Below are positions 50,672 through 58,388 of a DNA stretch of 63,416 nucleotides, piece after piece. The translations under genes were made by a program, and so were the position numbers. The notes under the pieces were generated by a model, which made no database searches, was not told the DNA's origin, and was given only the letters and a program-made list of their open reading frames with translations. The DNA is from JAZDOT01 sp043798355. Its GTDB lineage: Bacteria > Patescibacteriota > Gracilibacteria > Peribacterales > Peribacteraceae. The stretch spans positions 1 through 63,416 of the forward strand of contig JAZDOT010000046.1 in the NCBI GenBank assembly GCA_043798355.1, in the 5' to 3' direction. The first letter of the stretch is position 1, and the number at the start of each line of letters is the position of its first letter.

Positions 50672-51682
50672 TCAATTATTTGGCTTCTTATAGAGCTCCA
50701 AATCATCTGTCCTCTGAGATGGGTCAATCCATACATATCCAAGGGCACGGTAGATGTCCTCCTCCTCACGCGAAGCGACGACTTCGATCCCCCGGAAGAG
50801 TCCGTATTCATTGAGCTTCCACCCCCGCTCCATGGCACGTTTCCGGAGCGCAATGTTGTGCTCCTTACTCCCGGTGAAGTAGAGGAGCGCCGCTCCCCAC
50901 TGGTCGCGCCGCACAAAGCGGATGTCGACCCGGATTCCTGCCTGCCCCACCGTAGCTCCACGGGAGCGCAGGGGGGACCGCAGATCGAATGAGAGTTTCT
51001 TCTCCCCGTGAGCGACGACATCCCGAACAATGGGCAATTCCGCAATTGCATCTCCCACACGCTTCGCCGATGCAGTGACGACGAGGACATCGATGTCCCC
51101 GACCGTTTCTTTCTTACGACGGAATGACCCCGCAACCTCCGCGCGCAGAACGCCCGGAACCGACCGGATTTTTTTCAATAATGTCTCCACATCGTCTGTC
51201 ACCTCCGCACGCGGAAATCGGCGCGCGCGCTCCTTCATGCGTTTGGCATTCTCAAGAATGTTCGCCTGCAACGCACGGGAAAATCCCGGGAGCCCGTTCA
51301 GGCGGTCATGCTCGGCCGCCCTGATGAGATCGGCTACCGTCTGAATCTGGAGTTCCCGCTGGAGAATCCGCGCACGCTTGGGGCCCAGGCCTTCCACCTC
51401 CATGAGAGCGGGGGGGATACCGCCCTGCTCGGCAAGGAGCTGATGCAGTGCGCCGATTTTGCCGGTCGTGAGGTATTCGCGGATCTTTCCGGCAATGGCC
51501 TCTCCGATGCCAGGAAGCTTCATGAGCTCCTTCTCGTCTCCACAGGTTGCAATGTCCTTCGGCAATTCTTCGACCGTTTGCGCCGCCCGCCGGTACGCGG
51601 CGGGTTTGAAACGAACCCCCTGCTCCTCAAGAAGAGCGGCGATCTGACGTAGTAGCCCTGCAATAACCGTATTGTTCCCCAC
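50672..51682 (-). CDS. DNA polymerase X family (PolX) without PHP domain
   Basis: 336 residues from a GTG at 51682. An 8-kDa-like domain (IAALLEEQGVRFKPAAYRRA), helix-hairpin-helix segments (LMKLPGIGEAIAGKI, VEGLGPKRARIL) and the palm with GSFRRKKETVGDIDVLVV (two catalytic Asp), VDIRFV (third Asp) and YFTGSKEHNIALRKRA. Bacterial PolX is usually about 570 residues with a C-terminal PHP exonuclease; here the protein ends after the polymerase. A repair gap-filling role is likely. TAGAAT lies eight bases before the GTG. Confidence 0.92.
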   Translation of the reverse strand: MGNNTVIAGLLRQIAALLEEQGVRFKPAAYRRAAQTVEELPKDIATCGDEKELMKLPGIGEAIAGKIREYLTTGKIGALHQLLAEQGGIPPALMEVEGLGPKRARILQRELQIQTVADLIRAAEHDRLNGLPGFSRALQANILENAKRMKERARRFPRAEVTDDVETLLKKIRSVPGVLRAEVAGSFRRKKETVGDIDVLVVTASAKRVGDAIAELPIVRDVVAHGEKKLSFDLRSPLRSRGATVGQAGIRVDIRFVRRDQWGAALLYFTGSKEHNIALRKRAMERGWKLNEYGLFRGIEVVASREEEDIYRALGYVWIDPSQRTDDLELYKKPNN

Positions 51683-51690
51683 AACGCAAC

Positions 51691-51696
51691 ATTCTA
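51691..51696 (-). promoter_or_regulatory. TAGAAT box eight bases before the polX GTG
   Basis: A -10-like hexamer at leaderless spacing. It supports the GTG start. Confidence 0.4.
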
Positions 51697-51745
51697 CCGC
51701 GTGAAGGGGGGCCGTTCCATGATATGACGGAACGTCATAAATGCC

Positions 51746-51775
51746 TGTAGAGACGCACCGATGGTGCATCTCTCG
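51746..51775. repeat. REP-like palindrome upstream of the transposase
   Basis: TGTAGAGACGCACCG, then an imperfect inverse. It lies just before the transposase gene. Confidence 0.6.
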
Positions 51776-51823
51776 TTTCCATCCATAAACCATATATGGG
51801 CAACGATCGCACGGCCCCCCATC

Positions 51824-52543
51824 ATGAAACGTATGGATGATGTATTCCTGCAACGCTACCGCATCACGACGAACCGCATGGTGCGCAGAGATTACGCATC
51901 ACCGGGACGGTATTTCGTCACTATCTGCGTGCAGGATCGATCCCCATCGTTTGGAAACATCCGAAACGGCATCATGGGATTGAATGAGGCAGGATGCACG
52001 GTCGCTGATGAAATCCAACGTACACCGATCATCCGCCCATACGTTGCAATCGACGATTGGGTGGTGATGCCCGACCATGTCCATGTAATCATGACGATCC
52101 GACCGCACCGCGCCCAGGACATCGTCCATCGGGGTTCCGCACGGGACGGTTTTGATGGTTACAACCATGATTCCGTCCATGATATTTTCAATGGTTGTGT
52201 AGAGACGCACCGCCGGTGCGTCTCTACAATGACATCAAAACCGTCCACAATGACATCAAAAACGGCAATGATGCATCAAACGCCCGGTACGATGCACACC
52301 GTCACCGCCGCAACGACCATTGTGAAAACGCACATCCGCGGGGTGCGGCGGGGTCCGGGAACGTTGGGATCGATCATCGCACAATGGAAATCCGCATGCA
52401 CCCGCCGCATCCGTGCAATGGGATACACGGATTTTGCATGGCAACGAAATTACCACGACCGCGTCATCCGTTCGGTCGAAGAATGGATACGCATCCGCCG
52501 ATACATTCAGAAAAACCCCCGGCGATGGAACGGGCGAACATAA
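51824..52543 (+). CDS. REP-associated tyrosine transposase (IS200-like, RAYT)
   Basis: 239 residues. RRDYASPGRYFVTICVQDR, VVMPDHVHVIM (the HUH metal motif, His-x-His) and FAWQRNYHDRVIRSVEEWIR (catalytic Tyr) define the Y1 RAYT family, which acts on REP palindromes. The middle (about residues 105-165) is longer than usual and repetitive (STMTSKPSTMTSKTAMMHQT); a perfect REP palindrome sits inside it, in frame. Matching palindromes lie upstream and at 15765. Confidence 0.9.
   Translation: MKRMDDVFLQRYRITTNRMVRRDYASPGRYFVTICVQDRSPSFGNIRNGIMGLNEAGCTVADEIQRTPIIRPYVAIDDWVVMPDHVHVIMTIRPHRAQDIVHRGSARDGFDGYNHDSVHDIFNGCVETHRRCVSTMTSKPSTMTSKTAMMHQTPGTMHTVTAATTIVKTHIRGVRRGPGTLGSIIAQWKSACTRRIRAMGYTDFAWQRNYHDRVIRSVEEWIRIRRYIQKNPRRWNGRT
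52198..52228. repeat. perfect 31-bp REP palindrome inside the transposase gene
   Basis: TGTAGAGACGCACCG, a central C, and the exact inverse. It is transcribed and translated as part of the transposase frame. Confidence 0.8.
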
Positions 52544-52544
52544 C

Positions 52545-52597
52545 AAAAAAACACAAACATCCCCCCTCATCCGGATCATCCGGAAGAAGAACGGGGG
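52545..52597 (-). terminator. terminator of the structured RNA unit
   Basis: On the minus strand CCCCC...GGGGG encloses a perfect TCCGGAT-G-ATCCGGA hairpin. A run of seven T follows nine bases later. It also lies just beyond the transposase stop, so it may work in both directions. Confidence 0.55.
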
Positions 52598-52607
52598 CAG
52601 AGGTTTA

Positions 52608-53017
52608 CAGAAAATGATCTGTCCTGAAAGGTCCCTGGCCGCCGTCGCTCTGGAACGAGCAATGGCAGCCAGGGAAACAGCCCAAACTCGCGCATCATTT
52701 CCGCCGCTTCTTCGGCAGCCGTGCGTCGGTTGCCTCACGAATGAGGCGTTGAATCCACCATTTCCGAACACACCGCCGCTTGAATTGCGGACTCTTCATA
52801 ACTAGCTCCTGAGCTGAAACCCGCCGACACCCGTGCCTTCATCCCCCGCGGGGATGACCGCCCGTTTCCAAAACGGGAGAACTCACAATCGCGAGTGGCA
52901 CATGCGATGTCTCGCTCTTGAAAGAGCGATTCAAGGCAGGTCATTTTCTGCAAGACGATGATGCGAAGGATCGGACGAAACACCCCGAACACTCTTTCTT
53001 GAGGGGGTATACATGAC
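52608..53017 (-). ncRNA. candidate structured RNA with closing long-range stem
   Basis: A promoter at 53024-53052 should start a transcript near 53017. Its bases 52930-52950 pair with 52608-52628 over 21 positions with two mismatches (CAGAAAATGA is matched exactly). Enclosed hairpins: CGCTCT-TGAA-AGAGCG (52913), CCCGTTT-CCA-AAACGGG (52861), CATCCCC-CGC-GGGGATG (52840), and a palindrome over the Shine-Dalgarno site at 52802-52816. A 34-codon ORF lies inside. It is not tmRNA, RNase P or SRP RNA as far as I can see. Confidence 0.5.
52695..52799 (-). CDS. 34-residue strongly basic small protein
   Basis: ATG at 52799, TGA at 52695-52697. It begins MKSPQFKRRCVRKWWIQRLI and ends KKRRK; 14 of 34 residues are Lys or Arg. 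AGGAG lies seven bases before the ATG, a rare good ribosome-binding site here, and is embedded in CAGCTCAGGAGCTAG, which can fold on itself. It could be an RNA-binding peptide acting on its own transcript. Function unknown. Confidence 0.5.
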   Translation of the reverse strand: MKSPQFKRRCVRKWWIQRLIREATDARLPKKRRK

Positions 53018-53023
53018 GAAATC

Positions 53024-53052
53024 AGATTATGTTTTTATTCATATTTTGTCAA
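53024..53052 (-). promoter_or_regulatory. promoter of the structured RNA unit
   Basis: TTGACA (53047-53052), a 17-base AT-rich spacer, then TAATCT (53024-53029). Confidence 0.6.
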
Positions 53053-53102
53053 GAGAATTGCTGTACCGTTACAGAAGAACATTGTTCAATATCCCACCCA
53101 AT

Positions 53103-53128
53103 CTAACCCTAACCCTAATCCTAATCCT
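53103..53128. repeat. CTAACCCTAACCCTAATCC telomere-like array
   Basis: Four hexamer units of CCCTAA/TCCTAA type in the gap before the Cys-rich gene. Confidence 0.55.
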
Positions 53129-53165
53129 CATCACACCCCCTCCTCACACCATCCCGTAAAAAACT

Positions 53166-54161
53166 TCACCTGCCCCTCTGCAGCTTCGCGAGGGCTTTCT
53201 GAGCATTCTTGAGCGCGGTGGCCGCGGTCTTCGCCGTCCGTTTGGCGGCCGAACACTCGGTTCTCTTGGCTGTGTATGCCGTCTTCGCTGTCGCGTACGC
53301 CGCTTTCGCTTCTGTGACAGCTTGGGTGGCCTCGAGATACTCCGCCTTCGCAGCGTTCATATCCTCCAGAGCTCCCGCTTTATCCTCCTGATCTGCCGCC
53401 TTGTAGTCCGCCTTCGCGGCGCTGTACGCCTCCTTCGCATCCGCCTTCGCGTCCTTCGCTTCCGTATACGCATCCTTCGCTTCGTCTCTGGCAGCCTGCG
53501 CCTCGGTCATCGCGGCCTCAGCTTCCTCGAACGCTGCATTGGCAGAATCGCTTGCTCCCTGTGCGGCATCGACTGCTGCCTGCGCATCCAGAATAGCTTG
53601 CGAATCGGATTGAGATGACTGAGAAGAAGAGGAAGAACCGGAACAATCGGTAGCGGACGCGCAGCACACCGGCGGATACCGCCTTGTATTACACAATCCA
53701 CTCAGACACTGACGATTTTCATCACACTGCGCTCCGGAGGGCTGCAGAGCAAGACACCCCCCATCCTCATAGTCGGTGAACGGCGGCGTTCGGTAACAAT
53801 TGTAACTGGCGCATTGGAAATCGTACTTACAGCCAGCACCGGTCGGCCGCTTCGTAAGACACTGATGATAATAGAGATAGGAAGGAGGAATCGGGAGCCT
53901 CTCACAGAATTGCGAGCCGGAGCAATCGGAGTCGGACGTGCAGCCACACGTATAGCGGCCGTACTTCCCTATACATATTCCACTCATACATTGAAGATGG
54001 GAATCACAAGTTGCTCCATATCGAAATGTGCCCCCACCGAGAGCCACGAGTCCACCACTGAGGCTCTCCGAACGGAGTGATACATCCGCACGCACAGTGA
54101 CGAATGTAGCCGCAAGAAGTGCAAATGCAATACCGAGAAGAGTGGTGCGACGGGTGATCAT
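53166..54161 (-). CDS. secreted Cys-rich protein with Ala-rich coiled coil
   Basis: 331 residues. A signal peptide (TTLLGIAFALLAATFVTVRA) is followed by three to four EB-like Cys modules between residues 50 and 180 (CDSHLQCMSGICIGKYGRYT, CTSDSDCSGSQFC, CKYDFQCASYNC, CDENRQCLSGLCN). A Ser/Gln linker leads to about 140 residues of Ala-rich heptad sequence (EAEAAMTEAQAARDEAKDAY), a long coiled coil. It looks like a surface rod with a Cys-rich head, related to 50270-50632. Adhesion is a guess. Confidence 0.72.
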   Translation of the reverse strand: MITRRTTLLGIAFALLAATFVTVRADVSLRSESLSGGLVALGGGTFRYGATCDSHLQCMSGICIGKYGRYTCGCTSDSDCSGSQFCERLPIPPSYLYYHQCLTKRPTGAGCKYDFQCASYNCYRTPPFTDYEDGGCLALQPSGAQCDENRQCLSGLCNTRRYPPVCCASATDCSGSSSSSQSSQSDSQAILDAQAAVDAAQGASDSANAAFEEAEAAMTEAQAARDEAKDAYTEAKDAKADAKEAYSAAKADYKAADQEDKAGALEDMNAAKAEYLEATQAVTEAKAAYATAKTAYTAKRTECSAAKRTAKTAATALKNAQKALAKLQRGR

Positions 54162-54322
54162 GAGAGAATAGGGAAATGTATTTGCTTACATTATACTACT
54201 TTTTTAAATATTTGTTAATACTCATAAAATGGCTATAGCTTGAGCTCTTTTATGCAATTCATCAGATCTATGAAACTGAATCTTGGTGCGCAGCCCTTCG
54301 TCCTTCGTCCTAAGTCCTCTCT

Positions 54323-55576
54323 TCACGTCCCCTCCTCCCACCCCGCAAGATACTTCACTTGTTCCTCCGTCAGCGTATCGATAGAGAGACCCATTGCGAT
54401 GAGCTGCAACTTGGCAATGTCTTGATCGATCTCCGGCGGCAACGTGATCACCTCAGCCTTCAATGTGCCACGGTTCCGGACGAGGTACTCGCACGCCAAC
54501 GCCTGCCCGCAGAAACTCAAACTCATCACCTCGCTCGGGTGCCCTTCCGCAGAAGCCAAATTCACCAGCCTCCCCTCGCCAGCGACATAGATGACCTTCC
54601 CGGACTTCAGGAGATACTCATCGAGGTAATGACGTACGCGGCGCTTCCTCTTAGCTGCATTCTCCAGACCAACCATATCGATCTCATGGTCGAAATGCCC
54701 GGAGTTCGCGAGGATGGCGCCGTCTTTCATCCGCTCGATGTGTTCCATGCGGATGACGTGGATGTCTCCGGTCACCGTGATGAAAAGATCACCGAGAACC
54801 GCGGCCGTCTGCATGGGAAGCACGCGATGCCCGTCCATCGCCGCCTGCAGCGCGGGGAACGGATCCACCTCCGTGACGATCACCTGCGCACCCAATCCCT
54901 GGGCTCTCAGTGCCACTCCTTTACCGCAACTCCCGTAGCCCGCAATGACGACCGTCTTTCCCGCAATCAAAAGATTGGTGGAACGCAGCAGGCCATCGAA
55001 TGTGGACTGCCCCGTGCCGTAGTAGTTATCCATGAGGTGCTTCGTCAGATTGTCATTCACGGCGATCATGGGAATCTTGAGAGCATTGTCACGCTGCATG
55101 GCTCTGAGACGGATGATGCCCGTCGTCGTCTCCTCGCATCCGCCGATGAGCTTTCCAAGGAGATCCGGATGGTGCTTGTGCGCTTCCGTCACGAGATCGC
55201 ACCCGTCATCGATGGTGATATCCGGCTCGGTCTGCAAGACCGCCGTGAGAAACTTGTAGTAATCCTCTTTCGACTCCCCCCTGTATGCCCACACGAGAAC
55301 GTCTTTCTCCTCACTGAGCGCCGCCGCCACATCATCCTGCGTGCTTAAGGGATTGCATCCCGTGATGGCAACTTTGGCCCCGCCAGCCGTGAGGGTGCGC
55401 ACGAGAATGCCCGTTTCCTTCGTCACGTGGAGCGCCATGCCGATGGTGAGTCCCGCAAACGGCCGCTCTTTGGCGAAACGCTTGCGGACTGTGAGGAGCG
55501 CCTCCATGCGCCGCTCGGCGATCTCCAGGTTGAGATGGCCTTGGGGGGCAAGCGACGGGTCTTTTATGCAGGACAT
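54323..55576 (-). CDS. ahcY: adenosylhomocysteinase
   Basis: 417 residues from the ATG at 55576. FAGLTIGMALHVTKETGILV, ITIDDGCDLV, GGCEETTTGIIRL, VNDNLTKHLMDNYYGTGQS, VVIAGYGSCGKGVALRA (NAD site), NSGHFDHEIDM and the end QVKYLAGW match S-adenosylhomocysteine hydrolase. It splits SAH to homocysteine and adenosine, relieving product inhibition of methyltransferases. A TATACT box lies six bases before the start. The next gene downstream of its promoter side is a PfkB kinase that could use the adenosine. Confidence 0.95.
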   Translation of the reverse strand: MSCIKDPSLAPQGHLNLEIAERRMEALLTVRKRFAKERPFAGLTIGMALHVTKETGILVRTLTAGGAKVAITGCNPLSTQDDVAAALSEEKDVLVWAYRGESKEDYYKFLTAVLQTEPDITIDDGCDLVTEAHKHHPDLLGKLIGGCEETTTGIIRLRAMQRDNALKIPMIAVNDNLTKHLMDNYYGTGQSTFDGLLRSTNLLIAGKTVVIAGYGSCGKGVALRAQGLGAQVIVTEVDPFPALQAAMDGHRVLPMQTAAVLGDLFITVTGDIHVIRMEHIERMKDGAILANSGHFDHEIDMVGLENAAKRKRRVRHYLDEYLLKSGKVIYVAGEGRLVNLASAEGHPSEVMSLSFCGQALACEYLVRNRGTLKAEVITLPPEIDQDIAKLQLIAMGLSIDTLTEEQVKYLAGWEEGT

Positions 55577-55582
55577 GGCTGG

Positions 55583-55588
55583 AGTATA
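55583..55588 (-). promoter_or_regulatory. TATACT box six bases before the ahcY ATG
   Basis: GCTATACT directly before CCAGCC and the ATG. A clear leaderless-type start. Confidence 0.55.
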
Positions 55589-55616
55589 GCGAAGGAGAAA
55601 AATAGTGACTATCAAA

Positions 55617-55690
55617 TAAGCGATCAGCGTCCAGCGATCAGCCTGACGCACCATGTGCTGTAGGGGCACAGCGTGCTGCGCCCATTCAAA
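55617..55690. repeat. CGATCAGCG repeats and a GTAGGGGCAC palindrome
   Basis: AGCGATCAGCGTCCAGCGAT followed by TGTAGGGGCAC...GTGCTGCGCCC. Two repeat families side by side in the 300-bp gap between ahcY and the PfkB gene. No gene is visible here. Confidence 0.5.
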
Positions 55691-55887
55691 GAATGGCCAC
55701 ACACCATCGTGTGCAGCTCGGGGCGGCTGGTGCGATTCTTCAAGAGCGAGAAACCATCTCTTCTACGCACGCAGCCGACCCGGCGTCTTAACGACGCGGG
55801 TCATGGTCTGGCGCGTAATCGTGAGAGATCCAATCATGGGACGCCTATGAAAACGCAGAGCTAAGGCTTTTGTTACATACTTTCCTC

Positions 55888-56835
55888 TTATCTCTCCTCC
55901 GGGAGAGTCCGCCCATACGTCTCTCCCGCCCTCTCCCACACCTCTTCGCGATCCAGTGTGTCCATGAGCGTTCCTTCCTGTTCTATGACTTTCGACCCCA
56001 TGGCCGCACCGAGACGGCAAGCATCTGTGATGTCCCAGCCAGAAGACAAGCCAAAAAGGAGACCTCCACGGAAGGCGTCGCCGGCGCCAGTCGGATCCAC
56101 GACCCGATCTGGACTGCAGGCGGGCAATACTTCTTCCCCGTCTTTGGAAATGACGGTCACGCCCTTCTCTCCGTGCGTCACAATTGCAAGCTTGGTGAGA
56201 GAAAGAATGCTCTTCTCGTTTTCCTTCAATGCGTCCCGAAGGAGGCTCCACTCGTAATCGTTCACGATCACGCCAGCGCTCATCTTGGTAAGACGTTTCA
56301 ATTCATCACTGCTGAAGGCGATGATCTGCTGCCCCGGATCGAAAAAGACGGGCACCTTCGCCCGACGGCACCACTCCATCCCCGCGATCATCATGCGCGT
56401 ATCGCGCGGACTCACGATGGCATAGGCCAACGTATCGCGCTCGTCATTCATCTCCGGCCAGGATCCATGCGCGTCAGCCCCGGGATGGAAGAAAGCGATC
56501 TGCCGCTCGTCTCTGTCCGTCCCGATGATGGCGGTCGCCGTCACATGAGCAGGCAATTCCTCGATGTATCCGATCCCGATCCCCCGCTCTTCGAGAAGTG
56601 CCTTGTACGGAGCGCCGTCGGACCCGACCGTGCCGACGACCAAGGGATCACCGCCGAGGAGATTTAAATTCCACGCGATGTTCGCGGCGGTCCCGCCGTG
56701 GTGGCGCGCGTAGTGCGGCGAGAAGAAGGAGAGGGAAAGCGTATCGAGCGACTTGGGATCGATGGCATCTTTGAAGGACCCCTCGTACCCGAGGAGAACG
56801 TCGTAGGCGATGGAACCTGTTATGAGAACCTTCAT
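55888..56835 (-). CDS. PfkB family carbohydrate/nucleoside kinase (adenosine kinase-like)
   Basis: 315 residues from the ATG at 56835. MKVLITGSIAYDVLLGYEG, RHHGGTAANIAWNLNLLGGD (PfkB signature 1) and RVVDPTGAGDAFRGGLLFG (signature 2 with the catalytic Asp). It phosphorylates a sugar or nucleoside. Adenosine kinase is suggested by the neighbouring ahcY, whose product is adenosine, and by the general pattern, but ribokinase-type substrates cannot be excluded. Confidence 0.87.
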   Translation of the reverse strand: MKVLITGSIAYDVLLGYEGSFKDAIDPKSLDTLSLSFFSPHYARHHGGTAANIAWNLNLLGGDPLVVGTVGSDGAPYKALLEERGIGIGYIEELPAHVTATAIIGTDRDERQIAFFHPGADAHGSWPEMNDERDTLAYAIVSPRDTRMMIAGMEWCRRAKVPVFFDPGQQIIAFSSDELKRLTKMSAGVIVNDYEWSLLRDALKENEKSILSLTKLAIVTHGEKGVTVISKDGEEVLPACSPDRVVDPTGAGDAFRGGLLFGLSSGWDITDACRLGAAMGSKVIEQEGTLMDTLDREEVWERAGETYGRTLPEER

Positions 56836-57001
56836 GACTTGAGTAGTGTGCATGCGAAAAGGGAACTTGGAAAGGACTTAGGACTTAGGACAAAGGGCTA
56901 AGGGAAGCGGGGTATGAAGGCAAATACAACAAATTGTCCTCTGTCCTTAGTCCTCTGTCCTTAGTCCTTCGAAAAAAACTGGCACTCCCCCCTCCCTTCG
57001 C

Positions 57002-57007
57002 TACACT
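57002..57007 (+). promoter_or_regulatory. TACACT box seven bases before the ugd GTG
   Basis: CGCTACACT then CCGTCCC and GTG. Leaderless spacing; it supports the GTG start. Confidence 0.5.
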
Positions 57008-57014
57008 CCGTCCC

Positions 57015-58388
57015 GTGAACATCGCTTTCATCGGCACCGGCTACGTCGGTCTCGTGTCTGCCGCATGTGCGGCAGAACTGGGACACCATGTCACGGGCGT
57101 GGACATCTCCGCCGCGAAGATCGCGAAGCTGAAAGTCGGCAAGAGCCCTATTTTCGAGCCCGGCCTCGAGGAACTGATTCAGCGCGGCCTCAAGAGCGGA
57201 AGACTGAAATTCACGACAGAACTTTCGGAGGCGCTCCCCGAATGCGCCGTCGTCTTCTGCGCGGTCGCGACGCCTCCGGGCGAAGGATACAAGGCAGACC
57301 TGCGTGCCGTCTTTGCCGTAGCACGTTCAGTCGCCGAGCAGGCAAAGAGTGATGTTGTTTTCGTGACGAAATCCACCGTGCCCGTCGGGACGGGAAAGAA
57401 GTGTGAAGAGCTCATCGGTGGGATCCTGAAAAGCCGCGGAGTCACAATCCGCATCCCCGTCGTGAGCAATCCGGAATTTTTGCGCGAGGGCATGGCCGTC
57501 ACCGATACGTTGATGCCCGATCGCATCGTCGTCGGAGTGAACAGCGACCCTGAGGCGAAAGTCTTCATGGAGGAGCTCTACCGCCCCATCACGCGTGTGG
57601 GCAAGCCCCTCGTCTTCATGAGCCGCGAGAGCGCGGAGATCGTGAAGTACGCGTCGAATGCCTTCCTTGCGACGAAGATCAGCTTCATTAACATGCTGAC
57701 GGAACTCTGCGAGAAAACGGGAGCGAATATCCGGGACATCGCTCTGGGAATGGGTCTCGATGCGCGCATCGGTCCGCGCTTCCTCCATGCCGGCATCGGC
57801 TACGGCGGAAGCTGTTTCCCCAAGGATGTGAAGGCGCTCCTTGCAACCGCCGAGGAGTACGGCGTAGAAATGGACATCGTTTCGGCAACCGATCGGATCA
57901 ATGCACGCCAGAGACAGCGCTTCTTCGGGGAAATTCTCGCCTCTCTCCCGCAAAACGCTCTGGTCGGCATCTGGGGGCTTTCCTTCAAACCGAAAACGGA
58001 TGATATGCGCGAGGCTCCGTCACTTGATCTCCTCCCTACCCTCGTTGCCGTCGGCCACAGTGTCCGCGCATATGACCCCGCGGCGACCGAGACGGCGAAG
58101 CCGCTCTTCCCCAAAGAAATAGTGTACGTGAATGATCCGCTGGAAGCGGCAAAAGGAGCGGACGCCGTCGTGCTCCTCACGGAATGGGACGAACTGAGAG
58201 GAATCGACCTCAGGGAATTGAAGAAAATGATGCGGGGATCCGATCTCTTCGACGGCCGCAACGTCTATGAACCCGAGGAAGTCACAGAGGCGGGATTGAA
58301 TTACCATGGAATTGGACTGAGGCCAGCGATGAGCGATCAGCGATCAGCGATGAGCCTTCACAATAAGATTGCCCATAGTCACCAATGA
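57015..58388 (+). CDS. ugd: UDP-glucose 6-dehydrogenase
   Basis: 457 residues from a GTG at 57015. NIAFIGTGYVGLVSAACAAE (NAD site), VGKSPIFEPGLEELI, TKSTVPVGTG, NPEFLREGMAV and GYGGSCFPKDVKAL with the catalytic Cys. It oxidises UDP-glucose to UDP-glucuronate. The last 20 residues (from AMSDQRSAMS) are encoded by a CGATCAGCGATCAGC repeat and are probably not conserved. The stop overlaps the next gene (ATGA). Confidence 0.95.
   Translation: MNIAFIGTGYVGLVSAACAAELGHHVTGVDISAAKIAKLKVGKSPIFEPGLEELIQRGLKSGRLKFTTELSEALPECAVVFCAVATPPGEGYKADLRAVFAVARSVAEQAKSDVVFVTKSTVPVGTGKKCEELIGGILKSRGVTIRIPVVSNPEFLREGMAVTDTLMPDRIVVGVNSDPEAKVFMEELYRPITRVGKPLVFMSRESAEIVKYASNAFLATKISFINMLTELCEKTGANIRDIALGMGLDARIGPRFLHAGIGYGGSCFPKDVKALLATAEEYGVEMDIVSATDRINARQRQRFFGEILASLPQNALVGIWGLSFKPKTDDMREAPSLDLLPTLVAVGHSVRAYDPAATETAKPLFPKEIVYVNDPLEAAKGADAVVLLTEWDELRGIDLRELKKMMRGSDLFDGRNVYEPEEVTEAGLNYHGIGLRPAMSDQRSAMSLHNKIAHSHQ
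58325..58352. repeat. AGCGATGAGCGATCAGCG repeat in the ugd 3' end
   Basis: Four GCGAT(C/G)A units in frame at the C-terminus of Ugd. Same family as 10343 and 55617. Confidence 0.6.

Noticed and set aside
52545..53017. tmRNA, RNase P RNA, SRP RNA or an IscB/TnpB guide RNA
   Set aside because: No tRNA-like ends or Ala-Ala tag, no RNase P core motifs that I can see, too long for a small SRP RNA, and no IscB or TnpB gene next to it.
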